From NCBI GenBank assembly GCA_025449845.1, contig JANWIP010000003.1:78876-142875 (forward strand): 64,000 bases of DNA. The letters are read 5' to 3'. Shown in pieces: positions 1 to 8,289 of the stretch. Under the pieces are notes generated by a model. That model made no database searches and was not told the DNA's origin. It worked only from the letters and a program-made list of their open reading frames with translations. The number at the start of each line of letters is the position of its first letter. The first letter of the stretch is position 1. A program made the position numbers and the translations under genes. Source of the DNA: Solirubrobacteraceae bacterium. GTDB lineage: Bacteria; Actinomycetota; Thermoleophilia; Solirubrobacterales; Solirubrobacteraceae.

Positions 1-787
1 CGATCAGCTGCGGAAAGTTTTCGAAGTTGACTTCGACGATGTGATTGATGGGGACGCCTAGATAGCGCTTGATTATTGAGATGGAGAGGGCCGGCCCTCC
101 GAATGCATAGGCCGCATTGATCTTCTGCAGGCCGTGCCCGGGGATTTCGACGACGGTGTCGCGCGGGATCGACAGCCGCGCAGCGTGCCCGCCGCCGGTG
201 CGGATCAGCATGATCGAGTCCGAGCGACTGGGCCCCGAGGTGTTGGCCCCCGGTTCCTTGCTGCCCTTGGGGCGCCGGTCACTGCCCAGCACGAGGATGT
301 TGTTGGCGGAGGTGAGCGGCCAGCCCGCCGGGTCGAGCACGCCCTGCACGTCGCCGGGCGGCGAGTTGCGCCCGAACTGCGCGCTCACCAGGAACAGCAC
401 GAGCGAGAGCAGCAGCCAGCCGGCCACGAGCGCCAAGACGCCCACAACGATGCGCCTCCGCGTCAGGCGCGGTCGGCGACGCGGGCCCTGTCCCGGAGGC
501 GGAGCGCCGATGAGCGTCCCGCCATCGCCGCCACTACCGCCATCGCCTCCGCGCAGATGCCGCCGCGCGCGGTAGCGCTTGTATTGCGGCGGTTCCTCGG
601 TGCCTGCCGTGCGCGGCGTGCGCGCGGGGGCCGCGGCGGGCGCGGCTGTACGCGGGGCCTTCGCGGGCGCGGCTGTACGCGGGGCCTTCGCGGGCGCGCG
701 CGGGGTCTTCGCCGGGGCCCGCGGTGTCCGCGCCGTCGGGGTGGCGGCGGGCGCAGGCGGCAGGCGCGGGCGGCGCGGCTCGGCCAT
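1..787 (-). CDS. LytR-CpsA-Psr (LCP) family cell-wall ligase, C-terminus cut off by window edge
   Basis: LCP proteins are membrane-anchored enzymes that transfer undecaprenyl-linked glycopolymers onto peptidoglycan. The visible 262 residues have an Ala/Pro/Lys/Arg-rich cytoplasmic head (about 1-110), one membrane segment (about 113-135), then the start of the extracellular LCP domain with ILVLGSDRRP (about 164-173), SDSIMLIRT, RLSIPRDT and INAAYAFGG, which carry the Arg/Asp residues that bind the pyrophosphate lipid. The ATG at 787 overlaps the stop of the upstream PIN gene (TGATG), so the two may be translationally coupled. The head contains a 27-bp tandem duplication. The C-terminal half lies outside the window. 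The family is clear from the motifs; the exact polymer is unknown. Confidence 0.88.
   Translation of the reverse strand, partial: MAEPRRPRLPPAPAATPTARTPRAPAKTPRAPAKAPRTAAPAKAPRTAAPAAAPARTPRTAGTEEPPQYKRYRARRHLRGGDGGSGGDGGTLIGAPPPGQGPRRRPRLTRRRIVVGVLALVAGWLLLSLVLFLVSAQFGRNSPPGDVQGVLDPAGWPLTSANNILVLGSDRRPKGSKEPGANTSGPSRSDSIMLIRTGGGHAARLSIPRDTVVEIPGHGLQKINAAYAFGGPALSISIIKRYLGVPINHIVEVNFENFPQLI
642..695. repeat. 27-bp tandem repeat, two units, inside LCP N-terminal head
   Basis: Two perfect 27-bp units at 642-668 and 669-695 encode repeated Ala-Pro-Ala-Lys-Ala-Pro-Arg stretches. Being a multiple of three, the repeat keeps frame, so copy-number change would only lengthen the cytoplasmic head. Confidence 0.8.
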
Positions 788-1161
788 CACCACACCACCG
801 GTACGCCATAGGCGGCGAAGGCAGGGTCCCGGGTGACGATCGCACAGCCTTCGAGCCGGGCCTGCGCGATCAGCAGACGGTCGAAGGGATCACGGTGGTG
901 AACGGGAAGATCGGCGACGGCGTTGGCGTGCCGCGCGGTTATCGACAGCAGCTCAGCGCCCGCTTCGCTGACGCGCTCGATTAGGTTTTTCGGGGCCGTC
1001 AATTTGCCGACTGAGCGCTTGATCGCGATCTCCCAGACGTTCACGGCGCTGGCAATCAACTCCGCGTCGGGCCGTTCCATCGCCGTCTGGGCCTCGCGGG
1101 AAAGGGGAAAGTCCGTCGAAAGCAGCGCCAGCAGAGTGTGGGTGTCGAGCAGGAGCCTCAC
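787..1161 (-). CDS. PIN-domain ribonuclease toxin (VapC-like)
   Basis: A 124-residue single PIN domain, the Mg-dependent RNase fold of VapC toxins. Acidic active-site residues are visible: D6 in LLLDTHTLL, E44 in NVWEIAIK, D94 in DPFDRLLIAQ, and D112. The GTG start at 1161 overlaps the antitoxin stop by 4 nt (GTGA), the usual arrangement in type II toxin-antitoxin operons. The DPFDRLLIAQA signature belongs to the subgroup often paired with Phd/YefM antitoxins, as here. The RNA target cannot be read from sequence. Confidence 0.9.
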   Translation of the reverse strand: MRLLLDTHTLLALLSTDFPLSREAQTAMERPDAELIASAVNVWEIAIKRSVGKLTAPKNLIERVSEAGAELLSITARHANAVADLPVHHRDPFDRLLIAQARLEGCAIVTRDPAFAAYGVPVVW

Positions 1162-1403
1162 TCGTCGATCATGCCGAAGGCGCTCTGGAGGTCCTCCGGC
1201 AGCTCGTCGAAGTCATCGGCGATCTCCACCTGGCCCTTCCAGATGCCCCTGAGCGCCAAGAGGCCGCGCGGGGGCTCGTCATAGGGGACGATCTTGGCCA
1301 CAGGGCGCCCCGAACGCTCGACGATCACGTCCTCGCCACGACGCGCGCTGTCGACCAGGCGCGAGAAGTTGGTCTTCGCCTCGTGCATTCCCACTCGTGT
1401 CAT
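1158..1403 (-). CDS. Phd/YefM-family antitoxin
   Basis: An 81-residue antitoxin. MHEAKTNFSRLVDSARRGE followed by IVERSGRPVAKIVP is the Phd/YefM N-terminal DNA-binding fold; the acidic C-terminal half would wrap the PIN toxin. An ATG at 1412 is also in frame, but it overlaps a TAGAAT -10 box (1411-1416 on the minus strand). The ATG at 1403 sits 7 nt past that box, giving a leaderless message, and is preferred. Repression of its own promoter is expected for the family; short inverted CTAGC/GCTAG sequences lie just upstream. Confidence 0.87.
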   Translation of the reverse strand: MTRVGMHEAKTNFSRLVDSARRGEDVIVERSGRPVAKIVPYDEPPRGLLALRGIWKGQVEIADDFDELPEDLQSAFGMIDE

Positions 1404-1533
1404 GTGGCGCATTCTAGCATTGCTTAGCTAGCCTAGTCCTATCGCTGGTCTCGCGGCTCGGCGCGTCCAGCACCGCGGTGCGTCCTCGCCCCGCGCACGC
1501 AGGGCGCTTGCTCGATGGCCATATATTGGCGCG

Positions 1534-2421
1534 ATGAGCCCCGAGCATGCGCCGGCAGGCCGCCCGACCGCAGGCCGGCTGAACGCAGGCCGGCTGATCG
1601 TCTGTCCCACGCCGCTCGGCAACCTGCAGGACATCACGCTGCGCGTGCTTGAGATGCTCGCTTCTGCTGACGTGCTCGCCTGCGAGGACACGCGGCGCAC
1701 GCGCGTGCTGCTTGAGCGCCATGGGATCGCGGGGCCGGAACTCGTCTCCTTCCACGAGCACAACGAACGCGCTCGCGCCGAGCAGCTCGTGGCGCGCATG
1801 TGGGCTGGGGTCAGCGTGGCGCTCGTCTCAGACGCCGGCATGCCGCTCGTCTCAGACCCCGGCTTCGCTCTGATCCAGCAGGCGCTCGCCGCCGGGCTGC
1901 AGGTCGAGGTTCTGCCGGGGCCGAGCGCGGTCATTACGGCGCTCGTCGCCTCGGGCCTGCCGGCTGAGCGCTTCCGCTTCGTGGGTTTTCTGCCGCGCAA
2001 GCGCGGGGAGCTGGAGCGGCTGCTCGGCGGGGTGGGCGGAGTGGGAGGGGTGGGCGGGACCTTGGATACCCTCGTCGCCTTCGAGTCCCCCGGCCGCCTC
2101 GCCGCGACGCTCGCGATCCTCGCGGCGCTCGATCCCGAGCGGCCGGCCGCCGTCTGCCGTGAGCTGACCAAGCTGCATGAGGAAGTCCGCCGCGGATCGG
2201 CCGCCGAGCTTGCCGCCTACTACGGCGAGCACGCGCCGCGGGGCGAGATAGTGCTGGTGCTCGGCGCCTCTTCGCCGGAGCGCGCCACTCACGAGGAGGC
2301 GATGGCCGCGCTGCGCGCCCTGATCGATGCAGGTGCCCGTGCCCGCCCGGCCGCGGGAGTGCTCGCCAAGCTCACAGGCATCAGTGCCAATGAGTTGTAC
2401 CGGGGGCTGACGGGTTCCTGA
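1534..2421 (+). CDS. rsmI: 16S rRNA (cytidine1402-2'-O)-methyltransferase RsmI
   Basis: RsmI 2'-O-methylates C1402 of 16S rRNA in the decoding centre using SAM. The 295-residue protein has the tetrapyrrole-methylase fold: CPTPLGNLQDIT (about 24-35), CEDTRRT (about 50-56), the repeated SDAGMPLVSDPG, and PGPSAVITAL. A TATATT box at 1522-1527 ends 6 nt before the ATG, suggesting a leaderless transcript. A Gly/Val run (GGVGGVGGVGG) interrupts the linker between the two domains and is encoded by a G-rich tract at 2029-2058. rsmI is often next to metG in actinobacteria; here Fic genes and a surface cassette separate them. Confidence 0.95.
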   Translation: MSPEHAPAGRPTAGRLNAGRLIVCPTPLGNLQDITLRVLEMLASADVLACEDTRRTRVLLERHGIAGPELVSFHEHNERARAEQLVARMWAGVSVALVSDAGMPLVSDPGFALIQQALAAGLQVEVLPGPSAVITALVASGLPAERFRFVGFLPRKRGELERLLGGVGGVGGVGGTLDTLVAFESPGRLAATLAILAALDPERPAAVCRELTKLHEEVRRGSAAELAAYYGEHAPRGEIVLVLGASSPERATHEEAMAALRALIDAGARARPAAGVLAKLTGISANELYRGLTGS

Positions 2422-2574
2422 GGCATGCCAGGCGCGCGCAGGTGGAGCTTGTGGAGCGCCCCCATAGCCATCATCGAGATGCGCCCGCAGCTGCCGCACC
2501 CGGCCGATCAGCAGTGGTTCTGGAGTGAGCGCTGGCGTCCGGTCGGGACGCACGGCATATTCAAGAGCTCTTGA

Positions 2575-2630
2575 TTCAAGGGTTCAGGGGCAGCAACTGA
2601 AGTGCCTCGACGTGCTTGAGGGCCACGCCG
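2575..2630 (-). pseudogene. Possible relic of a PIN toxin
   Basis: Directly after the stop of the antitoxin-like gene, the same strand reads VALKHVEALQLLPLNP then stop. This resembles the segment before the catalytic DPFD of PIN toxins (compare ITARHANAVADLPVHH in the PIN gene at 787-1161). It would fit deletion of the partner toxin, but the match is too short for certainty. Confidence 0.25.
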
Positions 2631-2864
2631 TTAGGACGGCGGTTCGGCCACCGGTTCTACCGTCAGCTCGGCGGCTGACAGGCCGTCGGTGGATCGCCCG
2701 AGTCCCAAGCGCGGGCGCCGCGAGGTGCGCGGCGCGGCTGCCTTCTCATCGACCGCCTCGGCCAGCACCACCGTCAATGCAACGCCGCGCCTGTGGGCCT
2801 CAGCCTCAAGCGTTTCGAGCGAGGACCGTCTCGCGCTCACCGTTGTCCTGCGAGTCTGATTCAT
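2631..2864 (-). CDS. Small ribbon-helix-helix-like antitoxin, apparently orphan
   Basis: A 77-residue protein whose N-terminal half (RRTTVSARRSSLETLEAEAH, then ALTVVLAEAVDEKA) reads as a short beta strand followed by two helices, like CopG/Arc-type antitoxins. The C-terminal half is Arg/Pro-rich. No intact toxin gene follows: downstream on the same strand there is only a 16-codon fragment resembling a PIN domain. Convergent to rsmI. The family assignment rests on pattern only. Confidence 0.55.
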   Translation of the reverse strand: MNQTRRTTVSARRSSLETLEAEAHRRGVALTVVLAEAVDEKAAAPRTSRRPRLGLGRSTDGLSAAELTVEPVAEPPS

Positions 2865-2958
2865 GATTCACGATGCTAATAGGCCATTGCTCCACGGCGA
2901 TTCCAGCGCCCACGCTCCACGATTCCAGCGCCAACGTAGTAGTCCCCTTACGTATCTT

Positions 2959-3011
2959 ATGACGATCTTTTCGTCATTATCCTTGTCTTACAACGAAGAT
3001 TTCGCCATAAT
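2959..3011 (+). promoter_or_regulatory. Promoter and operator of the AbiEi-Fic gene
   Basis: TTGTCT (2983-2988), a 17-nt spacer and CATAAT (3006-3011) form a good sigma-70-type promoter. The -10 ends 8 nt before the ATG at 3020, so the transcript is probably leaderless. A perfect 7-bp inverted repeat (ATGACGA, 5-nt loop, TCGTCAT; 2959-2977) abuts the -35 and is a candidate operator for the gene's own winged-helix domain. The stretch is AT-rich against the local background. Confidence 0.6.
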
Positions 3012-3019
3012 GGTCGGGC

Positions 3020-4540
3020 ATGACACGTCCTACGACGACTTTCTCGCTTGCCGAGCAGCCTGAGGTCTTCTTCTCGAGCACCCGCACCTCGCGGGCGATC
3101 AGACGCCATCTCGCGGCCGGCGAGGTGCGCCATATCGCCGGCCGTCTCTACACCCGAAACACGAGCGATTCGCTCCAGGATGTGGTGCGGCGCCGGGTCT
3201 GGGAGGTCGCGGCAGGCTATTTTCCGGGGGCCGTGATCGTGGATCGCACGGCATTTGAGATGCGGCCGTCCGGGCCCGAGGGGTCGATCTTCCTGTCCGG
3301 CGACACGCGTCGCGTGGTGCGACTGCCGGGGGTCGTGCTCAACAGCCGCCGTGGGCTGGGCCCCGTGAGCGGCGACCAGCCTTTCATGCAGGGCCTCTTC
3401 CTCAGCTCCTGGCCGCGGCGGTTCCTGGAGAACATGCGCCCTTCTCGTACGCGCACCGGAGTCAGTCGCACCTTGAGCCGGGCCGAGATGGAGCAGCGCC
3501 TGCAGGCGATTCTCGTCAACCAGGGCGAGTCCCAGCTCGGGGTGCTGCGCGATGAAGCGCGCCGGCTGGCCCCTGAGCTTGAGGCCGAGCCACAAAGCGC
3601 GCGTCTGGACTCGTTGATCGGCGCGCTACTGGGCACGCGTGTTGACAAGCACCTGCTCACAGCCGCCGGGCGGGCGACTCGCGCGGGGCGTGGCTGGGAC
3701 GAAGCGCGTCTGCCTCTCTTCGATGAGCTGCTGGCCGCATTGAGCGAGTACGTGCCGTTCGAGCGCACTGAGCGCCCAGCGCACGCGGGCGCTCCCTTCG
3801 CGTTTTTCGAGGCGTACTTCTCGAACTTCATCGAGGGCACCGAGTTTCTCGTGAGCGAGGCGCGGGACATCGTCTTCGCCGGCGCGATCCCCGCCGCGCG
3901 ACCGCAGGACGCGCACGACATCCTGGGCAGCTATGACGCGGTGTCCGATCCCGCGATGCGTGCGGCGACGCCGCACGACCCCGCCGCGCTGGACGGTCTG
4001 CTGAGAACAGCCCACGCTCGCATGCTCGCGGGGCGCCCCGGGGTCGACCCGGGGCGGTACAAGAGCAGTCCCAACCGCGCCGGCGAAACCGAGTTCGTCG
4101 CGCCGCTGCTCGTGCGTGGCACGCTGGAGCGGGGCCTTGAGCGCCAGCTCGCGCTGCCTCCGGGCTTTCAGCGCGCGGTGTTCACGATGTTCCTCGTATC
4201 CGAGGTCCACCCCTTCGCCGATGGCAACGGCCGCGTCGCGCGGCTGTTGGCCAACGCCGAGTTGACCGCCGCCGCCCAGCAGCGCCTGATCGTTCCCACG
4301 GTGCTGCGAGACGACTACCTGCAGGCGCTGCGCGCCATGTCACGCCAGGCGAACGCAGCGCCGCTGATCGCTGTGCTCGACCGTGCTCAGCAGCTCTGCG
4401 CGCAGATTGACTGGGCCGACCTTCATGGCGCGGAGGCTCAGCTGCGTGCGACGCATGCGTTTGACACGCCGGCCGAGGCGGAGGAAGCCGGGGTCATACT
4501 GCGGCTTCCGAGCGAATTGCAAGGCGCGGCACAATCGTGA
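3020..4540 (+). CDS. Fic-domain protein with N-terminal AbiEi-like winged-helix domain
   Basis: Fic enzymes usually transfer AMP from ATP onto target hydroxyls. The 506-residue protein starts with a region resembling the type IV antitoxin AbiEi (about 1-110: helix-turn-helix, then RHIAGRLYTRNTSD). The Fic core follows, with the catalytic loop HPFADGNGR at 397-405 matching HPFx[D/E]GN[G/K]R. Upstream, SNFIEG (268-273) matches the inhibitory motif [S/T]xxxE[G/N], so this is a self-inhibited class II Fic protein. The combination suggests a DNA-binding sensor fused to a latent modifying enzyme. Promoter and inverted repeat lie directly upstream; the next gene is a second Fic protein. The target is unknown. 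Confidence 0.88.
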   Translation: MTRPTTTFSLAEQPEVFFSSTRTSRAIRRHLAAGEVRHIAGRLYTRNTSDSLQDVVRRRVWEVAAGYFPGAVIVDRTAFEMRPSGPEGSIFLSGDTRRVVRLPGVVLNSRRGLGPVSGDQPFMQGLFLSSWPRRFLENMRPSRTRTGVSRTLSRAEMEQRLQAILVNQGESQLGVLRDEARRLAPELEAEPQSARLDSLIGALLGTRVDKHLLTAAGRATRAGRGWDEARLPLFDELLAALSEYVPFERTERPAHAGAPFAFFEAYFSNFIEGTEFLVSEARDIVFAGAIPAARPQDAHDILGSYDAVSDPAMRAATPHDPAALDGLLRTAHARMLAGRPGVDPGRYKSSPNRAGETEFVAPLLVRGTLERGLERQLALPPGFQRAVFTMFLVSEVHPFADGNGRVARLLANAELTAAAQQRLIVPTVLRDDYLQALRAMSRQANAAPLIAVLDRAQQLCAQIDWADLHGAEAQLRATHAFDTPAEAEEAGVILRLPSELQGAAQS

Positions 4541-4541
4541 T

Positions 4542-5585
4542 GCCGCCGGTTTTCCCTTTCAAAGTCTCACCGGCTCCGTAAGCATAGAGAGCTATCCTTA
4601 CAAAGCCCGCAATCTGCTGCGCTCCGAGAGCGCCGCGTCATCGCGCATCGAGGGTGTGCGGATTACGCACAAGCGCCTCGCGCGCGCCGCATACACCCGG
4701 GCCGACGCTCGGGCCGGCCGGCAGCGTGGGGACGGCCGCGCCGCCGAAGTGCTCGGCAACGTGGAAGCGATGGAGCGCGCCATCGAGCTCGGCGGCAGCT
4801 CCGAGTCGCTCACGGTGGCAGGCATCCGGGACATCCATCGCACGCTCCTGCGCTTCACCGAGGATCGCGACATAGCCGGTGCCCTGCGCACCAAGCAGAG
4901 CTGGATCGGCGGCAACGACTACCACCCCATCGGCGCTCCCTACGTCGCCCCTCCGCACGAGCTGGTGCCCGGGCTGCTGGAGGACCTCTGCCGGTTCATC
5001 GCGCGCACCGACATCGCCGCTGTCGCGCAGGCGGCGATCGCGCACGCGCAGTTCGAGAACATCCACCCCTTCTCCGATGGCAACGGCCGCACGGGGCGAG
5101 CGCTCATATATGTCGTCCTGTGCCGCCGCGGTGAGGCGGGCAACTACATTCCCCCCATCAGCCTGGTGCTGGCCGGCCAGCCCAAGAGCTACATCGGCGG
5201 TCTCGGCGCCTACAGCCAGGGCCGTGTCAGCAGCTGGTGCGAGCGCTTCGCGCATGCCACCGCGCGTACCGCCGGCGAGGCTGAGCAGCTCGCCTGGGGC
5301 ATCGAAGATCTCCAGGCCGGCTGGCTGGCGCTCCTGGGCAACCCCCGCCGCGACGCCGCGGTGCGCGAACTCGTCAGCGTCCTACCAGCCCAACCCGTGA
5401 TTGATGTCGCCGCTGCCCAGCGCCTGACCGGCAAGTCTCACGTTGCCGTCGGCAACGCCATCGCCAAGCTGGAGCACGCCGGCATTCTCACCCGCCTGAA
5501 CCAGCGCAAGTGGGGGCGCGTCTGGGAGTGCGCCGAGCTGCTGGCGCTTGTCGACGCCTTTGAGAAGACCGTCTCCACGCCCTAG
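4542..5585 (+). CDS. Second Fic-family protein, N-terminus apparently truncated
   Basis: Catalytic loop HPFSDGNGRTGR and inhibitory SSRIEG (matches [S/T]xxxE[G/N]) are intact, followed by a C-terminal winged-helix region (VIDVAAAQRLTGKSHVAVG, then GILTRLNQ). Relatives begin with about 40-60 extra residues before LLRSESAASSRIEG. Here that stretch is missing: the frame has no ATG, GTG or TTG between the upstream stop (4540) and the inhibitory motif, and the open frame merely continues back through the upstream Fic gene in another frame. An ATG at 4540 starts only a 13-codon frame in another register. Either the 5' end was deleted, or translation begins at an unusual codon or inside the upstream gene. 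The 5' boundary given is nominal. Confidence 0.7.
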   Translation, partial: AAGFPFQSLTGSVSIESYPYKARNLLRSESAASSRIEGVRITHKRLARAAYTRADARAGRQRGDGRAAEVLGNVEAMERAIELGGSSESLTVAGIRDIHRTLLRFTEDRDIAGALRTKQSWIGGNDYHPIGAPYVAPPHELVPGLLEDLCRFIARTDIAAVAQAAIAHAQFENIHPFSDGNGRTGRALIYVVLCRRGEAGNYIPPISLVLAGQPKSYIGGLGAYSQGRVSSWCERFAHATARTAGEAEQLAWGIEDLQAGWLALLGNPRRDAAVRELVSVLPAQPVIDVAAAQRLTGKSHVAVGNAIAKLEHAGILTRLNQRKWGRVWECAELLALVDAFEKTVSTP

Positions 5586-5643
5586 CTCTGCTCGGATTCA
5601 CACCTCGACCTGGCGCCCGAGTCCGCCCTTCTTGCCAAGGGAC

Positions 5644-5673
5644 TTGACAAGAGCCATCACTTGTGCCTATAGT
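5644..5673 (+). promoter_or_regulatory. Promoter of surface cassette 1
   Basis: TTGACA (5644-5649), 18-nt spacer ending in CTTGTGCC, TATAGT (5668-5673). The same -35, spacer length, CTTGTGC motif and -10 occur upstream of cassette 2 at 16198-16227. The start codon lies about 460 nt downstream, so the transcript has a long leader. Confidence 0.75.
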
Positions 5674-5883
5674 CATCCTGTGATGGCGTCCTGTCATGGG
5701 GTGCCTTCGCAAGGATAGGTCGGGTCAGGGTTCTTCCCGTGTTGTTTGCGGGGTCCATGGAGCCGTAAGGGAATGTCGGAGAGGGATTTCGATCGCTTTA
5801 TGAGGGATGTTGAGATGAGTGATCTTCTTTATAACCGCACCTTGCGGTCCAATGGTCTTACGGCTCCGTTCGGGGTTGTAACT

Positions 5884-5932
5884 AGATGCGTCAGCATCAC
5901 TGACGCATCTCTCTCTCTCTCTCTCTCTCTCT
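5884..5932 (+). repeat. Perfect 11-bp hairpin followed by a (CT)12 microsatellite
   Basis: AGATGCGTCAG (5884-5894), loop CATCA, and CTGACGCATCT (5900-5910) form a perfect stem. Its last two bases begin twelve CT units (5909-5932). The identical hairpin with thirteen CT units stands before cassette 2 (16443-16493). The position in the leader, about 200 nt before the start codon, suggests a role in transcript elongation, stability or phase variation; none is proven. Confidence 0.9.
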
Positions 5933-6135
5933 TGGCCGGGTCGGCTAGCTTCTAGGCCTGTTCTCCGCCGCCACCCGGCGGCTCGCTCCGGCCACAGGCG
6001 CCGGGTTGGTCACTCTCGCGCGTTAAGCGCGATTTGTGTTTCTACCGTCTCGGGCTGGGTGCCCAGGGCGGGTTTCTGCTGCCCGGGTGCGGTGGGTGGT
6101 CTTGTTCTCGATCGTTTTGGGAGGGGATGGCTTTG

Positions 6136-8289
6136 ATGCTGCGTCGATGCTTGGTCTTGCTGGTCGGGCTGGTTGTGTTGGGGTTGCCCGCGCGGGCCTC
6201 CGCTGATGAAAGGTGTCCCAACGAAGCGCAGCGTCCCGCCGGGTCCTACTCCTCGCGGCTGCCGGATTGCCGGGCGTTCGAGCAGGCCTCGCCGGTGGAC
6301 AAGGGCGGGGCGACCATGTCGGGTTATGAAGGTGTGGTTCATGCCTCGCCGTCGGGAGATCGCATCGTGTTTGAAGTGCCGTCGAACATGCCCGGCGCCG
6401 AAGGCGGGTACAGTCCGCAGCTGTTCCTCGCCAGTCGGAAGGAAGAAGCCTGGTCAAGCCGAGGATTACCGATGCCGTTTCAGCCGCATGGGTTCAGCTC
6501 GGTGGTAGGTTGGAGCGACGATCTGTCTGAGGTGCTCGACCAGACAGTTGACTATACACCGGGGTCCGGTGATGGCCTGTATATGCGCGATGGTGCGACC
6601 GGTGCTCTGCACGTGCTTGTGTCCCCATTTGGTAATGGTGAGGAACAGGCTCATCCGGCGGGCTTCAGTGCGGACGGGTCTCGTCTGATCTTTGAGTCAT
6701 CAGAACCCTTGTTACCAAGTGCTCCGGCGGGTCATGTGAATCTTTATGAACTGCATGCGGGTGTGTTGAGTCTCGCGGGTGTGTTACCTGATGGGAGCTC
6801 GCCGCCAGGCGGGTCGTTCGCGGGTCCGTACGACTGGGGCAATGGACATACCGAACAAGGGGGCGCAACCCGGGAATATTTTACGCAGAACACGATTTCG
6901 AGCGATGGGTCGCGTGTGTTCTTTACTGCTGGAGGCACCGATCAGATTTATGTTCGTGAGAATGGCGAACGCACGGTGCAGGTGTCTGCATCGCAAAGGT
7001 CAGTTCCCGATCCCAATGGTGTCAAGCCGGCGGTGTTCCTTGGCGCGACCTCGGATGGTTCGTTTGTCTTTTTCATGAGCTGCGAGAAGTTGACCAACGA
7101 CTCCACGGCGGTATCCACTGCCGAACCGTCCTGCAGCGAACGCGGCGAAGGTGAGGATCTCTATGAGTACAGTGTCGACAGCGGCGCCTTGAGCGATCTC
7201 ACCGTTGACAGGAATCCCGCCGACACGGTCGGCGCTGCCGTGCAGGGCGTGCTGGGCATGGACAGCGGTCCCAACGGCGAGTATGTATATTTTGCGGCTG
7301 AGGGTGCGTTGGCCCCGGGCGCCTCGCCGGACACCGGCCCCTGCGAACCCTGCAACCTTTATGTCTGGCATGACGGAGAAACCCGTTTCATAGCCAACTT
7401 GCCGGGCAATCGCGCAAAGTTTAACTGGTGGCCCGAGCACGTGCCAGTGGAAACATTTGAGGGTCTCCACGCGGAGGTCGCGGCGTCTGGTGGGAGTCTG
7501 TTGTTTTCTTCGGAAGGTAGGCTGACGGGTTACGACAATGCTGGGATGAATGAGCTCTACCGTTATGACGCGGGAAGCGGTCGTTTGGCCTGCGTGTCGT
7601 GTGATCCGAGTGGTTTGGTCCCCGTGGGCGACGCGAGACTGCAAAGCATCAATGTTGGCTTCAACCATGCTACAGAGCCAGAGGCGTTGCTGCGGAATCT
7701 TTCGTCGGATGGCAGCCGGGCGTTCTTTGAGTCGCCTGACGCGCTTGTGCCGCAGGACACGAACGGTGTTCAGGATGTGTACGAGTGGGAGCAGGCTGGT
7801 GCGGGGAGCTGTCGGGAATCGAGCGAAAGCTTCAGCGCCAGCTCTGATGGCTGTCTGTATCTGATCTCGACCGGTCGCAGCCCCGACAAGTCGTTTTTTG
7901 CCGATGCGGCCGCGAGTGGGAACGATGTGTTCTTCTTCACCGACCAGCCGTTGGTAGGCCAGGACCAGGATGGTCTGGTGGATGTGTATGACGCGCGTGT
8001 GGGTGGAGGGATCGCTGCGCAGAGCCCCGTGGTGTCGTCGCCGTGTGGTGGCGAAGCGTGCCGGGGTCCTGTGGGTTCGCCGCCGCTGTTCGGTGTGCCG
8101 TCCAGCGCGGCGCTCACCGGTGCCGGGAATCTCACGTCCGCGGTGTCCGTGCCACCGGTGAAGACCAAGGCGAAGAAGCCCAAGCCCAAGAAGAAGCGGC
8201 ACGTACGAAAGCGCAGGAAGGCAAAGAAGGCCACCGTGAGCCACGGGAGCGCGAAAAGGGCGCACAAGACGACGAGGAGGGGTAAGTGA
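6136..8289 (+). CDS. Secreted beta-propeller (TolB/WD40-like) surface protein, cassette 1 gene A
   Basis: A 717-residue exported protein: hydrophobic signal segment (LVLLVGLVVLGLPARASA), then repeated blades marked by DGSRVFF, NGEYVYFAAEGALAPGAS, DGSRAFFESPDALVPQD and GNDVFFFTDQPLVGQDQDG, and a very basic Lys/Arg tail of about 40 residues. These blades resemble TolB/WD40-like propellers. The tail could bind acidic wall polymers. ATG 6136 is chosen because GGAGG (6120-6124) is only 2 nt from the ATG at 6127 and because 6136 aligns with the start in cassette 2. The stop overlaps the next start (TGATG). Function and ligand unknown. Confidence 0.8.
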   Translation: MLRRCLVLLVGLVVLGLPARASADERCPNEAQRPAGSYSSRLPDCRAFEQASPVDKGGATMSGYEGVVHASPSGDRIVFEVPSNMPGAEGGYSPQLFLASRKEEAWSSRGLPMPFQPHGFSSVVGWSDDLSEVLDQTVDYTPGSGDGLYMRDGATGALHVLVSPFGNGEEQAHPAGFSADGSRLIFESSEPLLPSAPAGHVNLYELHAGVLSLAGVLPDGSSPPGGSFAGPYDWGNGHTEQGGATREYFTQNTISSDGSRVFFTAGGTDQIYVRENGERTVQVSASQRSVPDPNGVKPAVFLGATSDGSFVFFMSCEKLTNDSTAVSTAEPSCSERGEGEDLYEYSVDSGALSDLTVDRNPADTVGAAVQGVLGMDSGPNGEYVYFAAEGALAPGASPDTGPCEPCNLYVWHDGETRFIANLPGNRAKFNWWPEHVPVETFEGLHAEVAASGGSLLFSSEGRLTGYDNAGMNELYRYDAGSGRLACVSCDPSGLVPVGDARLQSINVGFNHATEPEALLRNLSSDGSRAFFESPDALVPQDTNGVQDVYEWEQAGAGSCRESSESFSASSDGCLYLISTGRSPDKSFFADAAASGNDVFFFTDQPLVGQDQDGLVDVYDARVGGGIAAQSPVVSSPCGGEACRGPVGSPPLFGVPSSAALTGAGNLTSAVSVPPVKTKAKKPKPKKKRHVRKRRKAKKATVSHGSAKRAHKTTRRGK

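Larger units (their letters stand above)
5586..6135 (+). other. Long leader region of surface cassette 1
   Basis: No gene is supported in these 550 bases. They hold a TTGACA/TATAGT promoter, a stretch at 5769-5823 that resembles the matching leader of cassette 2, an 11-bp hairpin with a CT microsatellite, and a terminal GGGAGGGG ribosome-binding site. A 69-codon open frame across 5746-5955 runs through the CT repeat and is not convincing as a gene. Confidence 0.7.

Noticed and set aside
5909..5932. CT tract after the hairpin as an intrinsic terminator
   Set aside because: A U-only run is lacking; alternating CU is not a standard terminator tail, and the operon lies downstream. An attenuator role is left open as a hypothesis.
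5746..5955. 69-codon ORF across the cassette 1 leader and CT repeat
   Set aside because: The CT repeat would encode a Leu-Ser run, there is no homologous frame in the cassette 2 leader at the same phase, and no ribosome-binding site.
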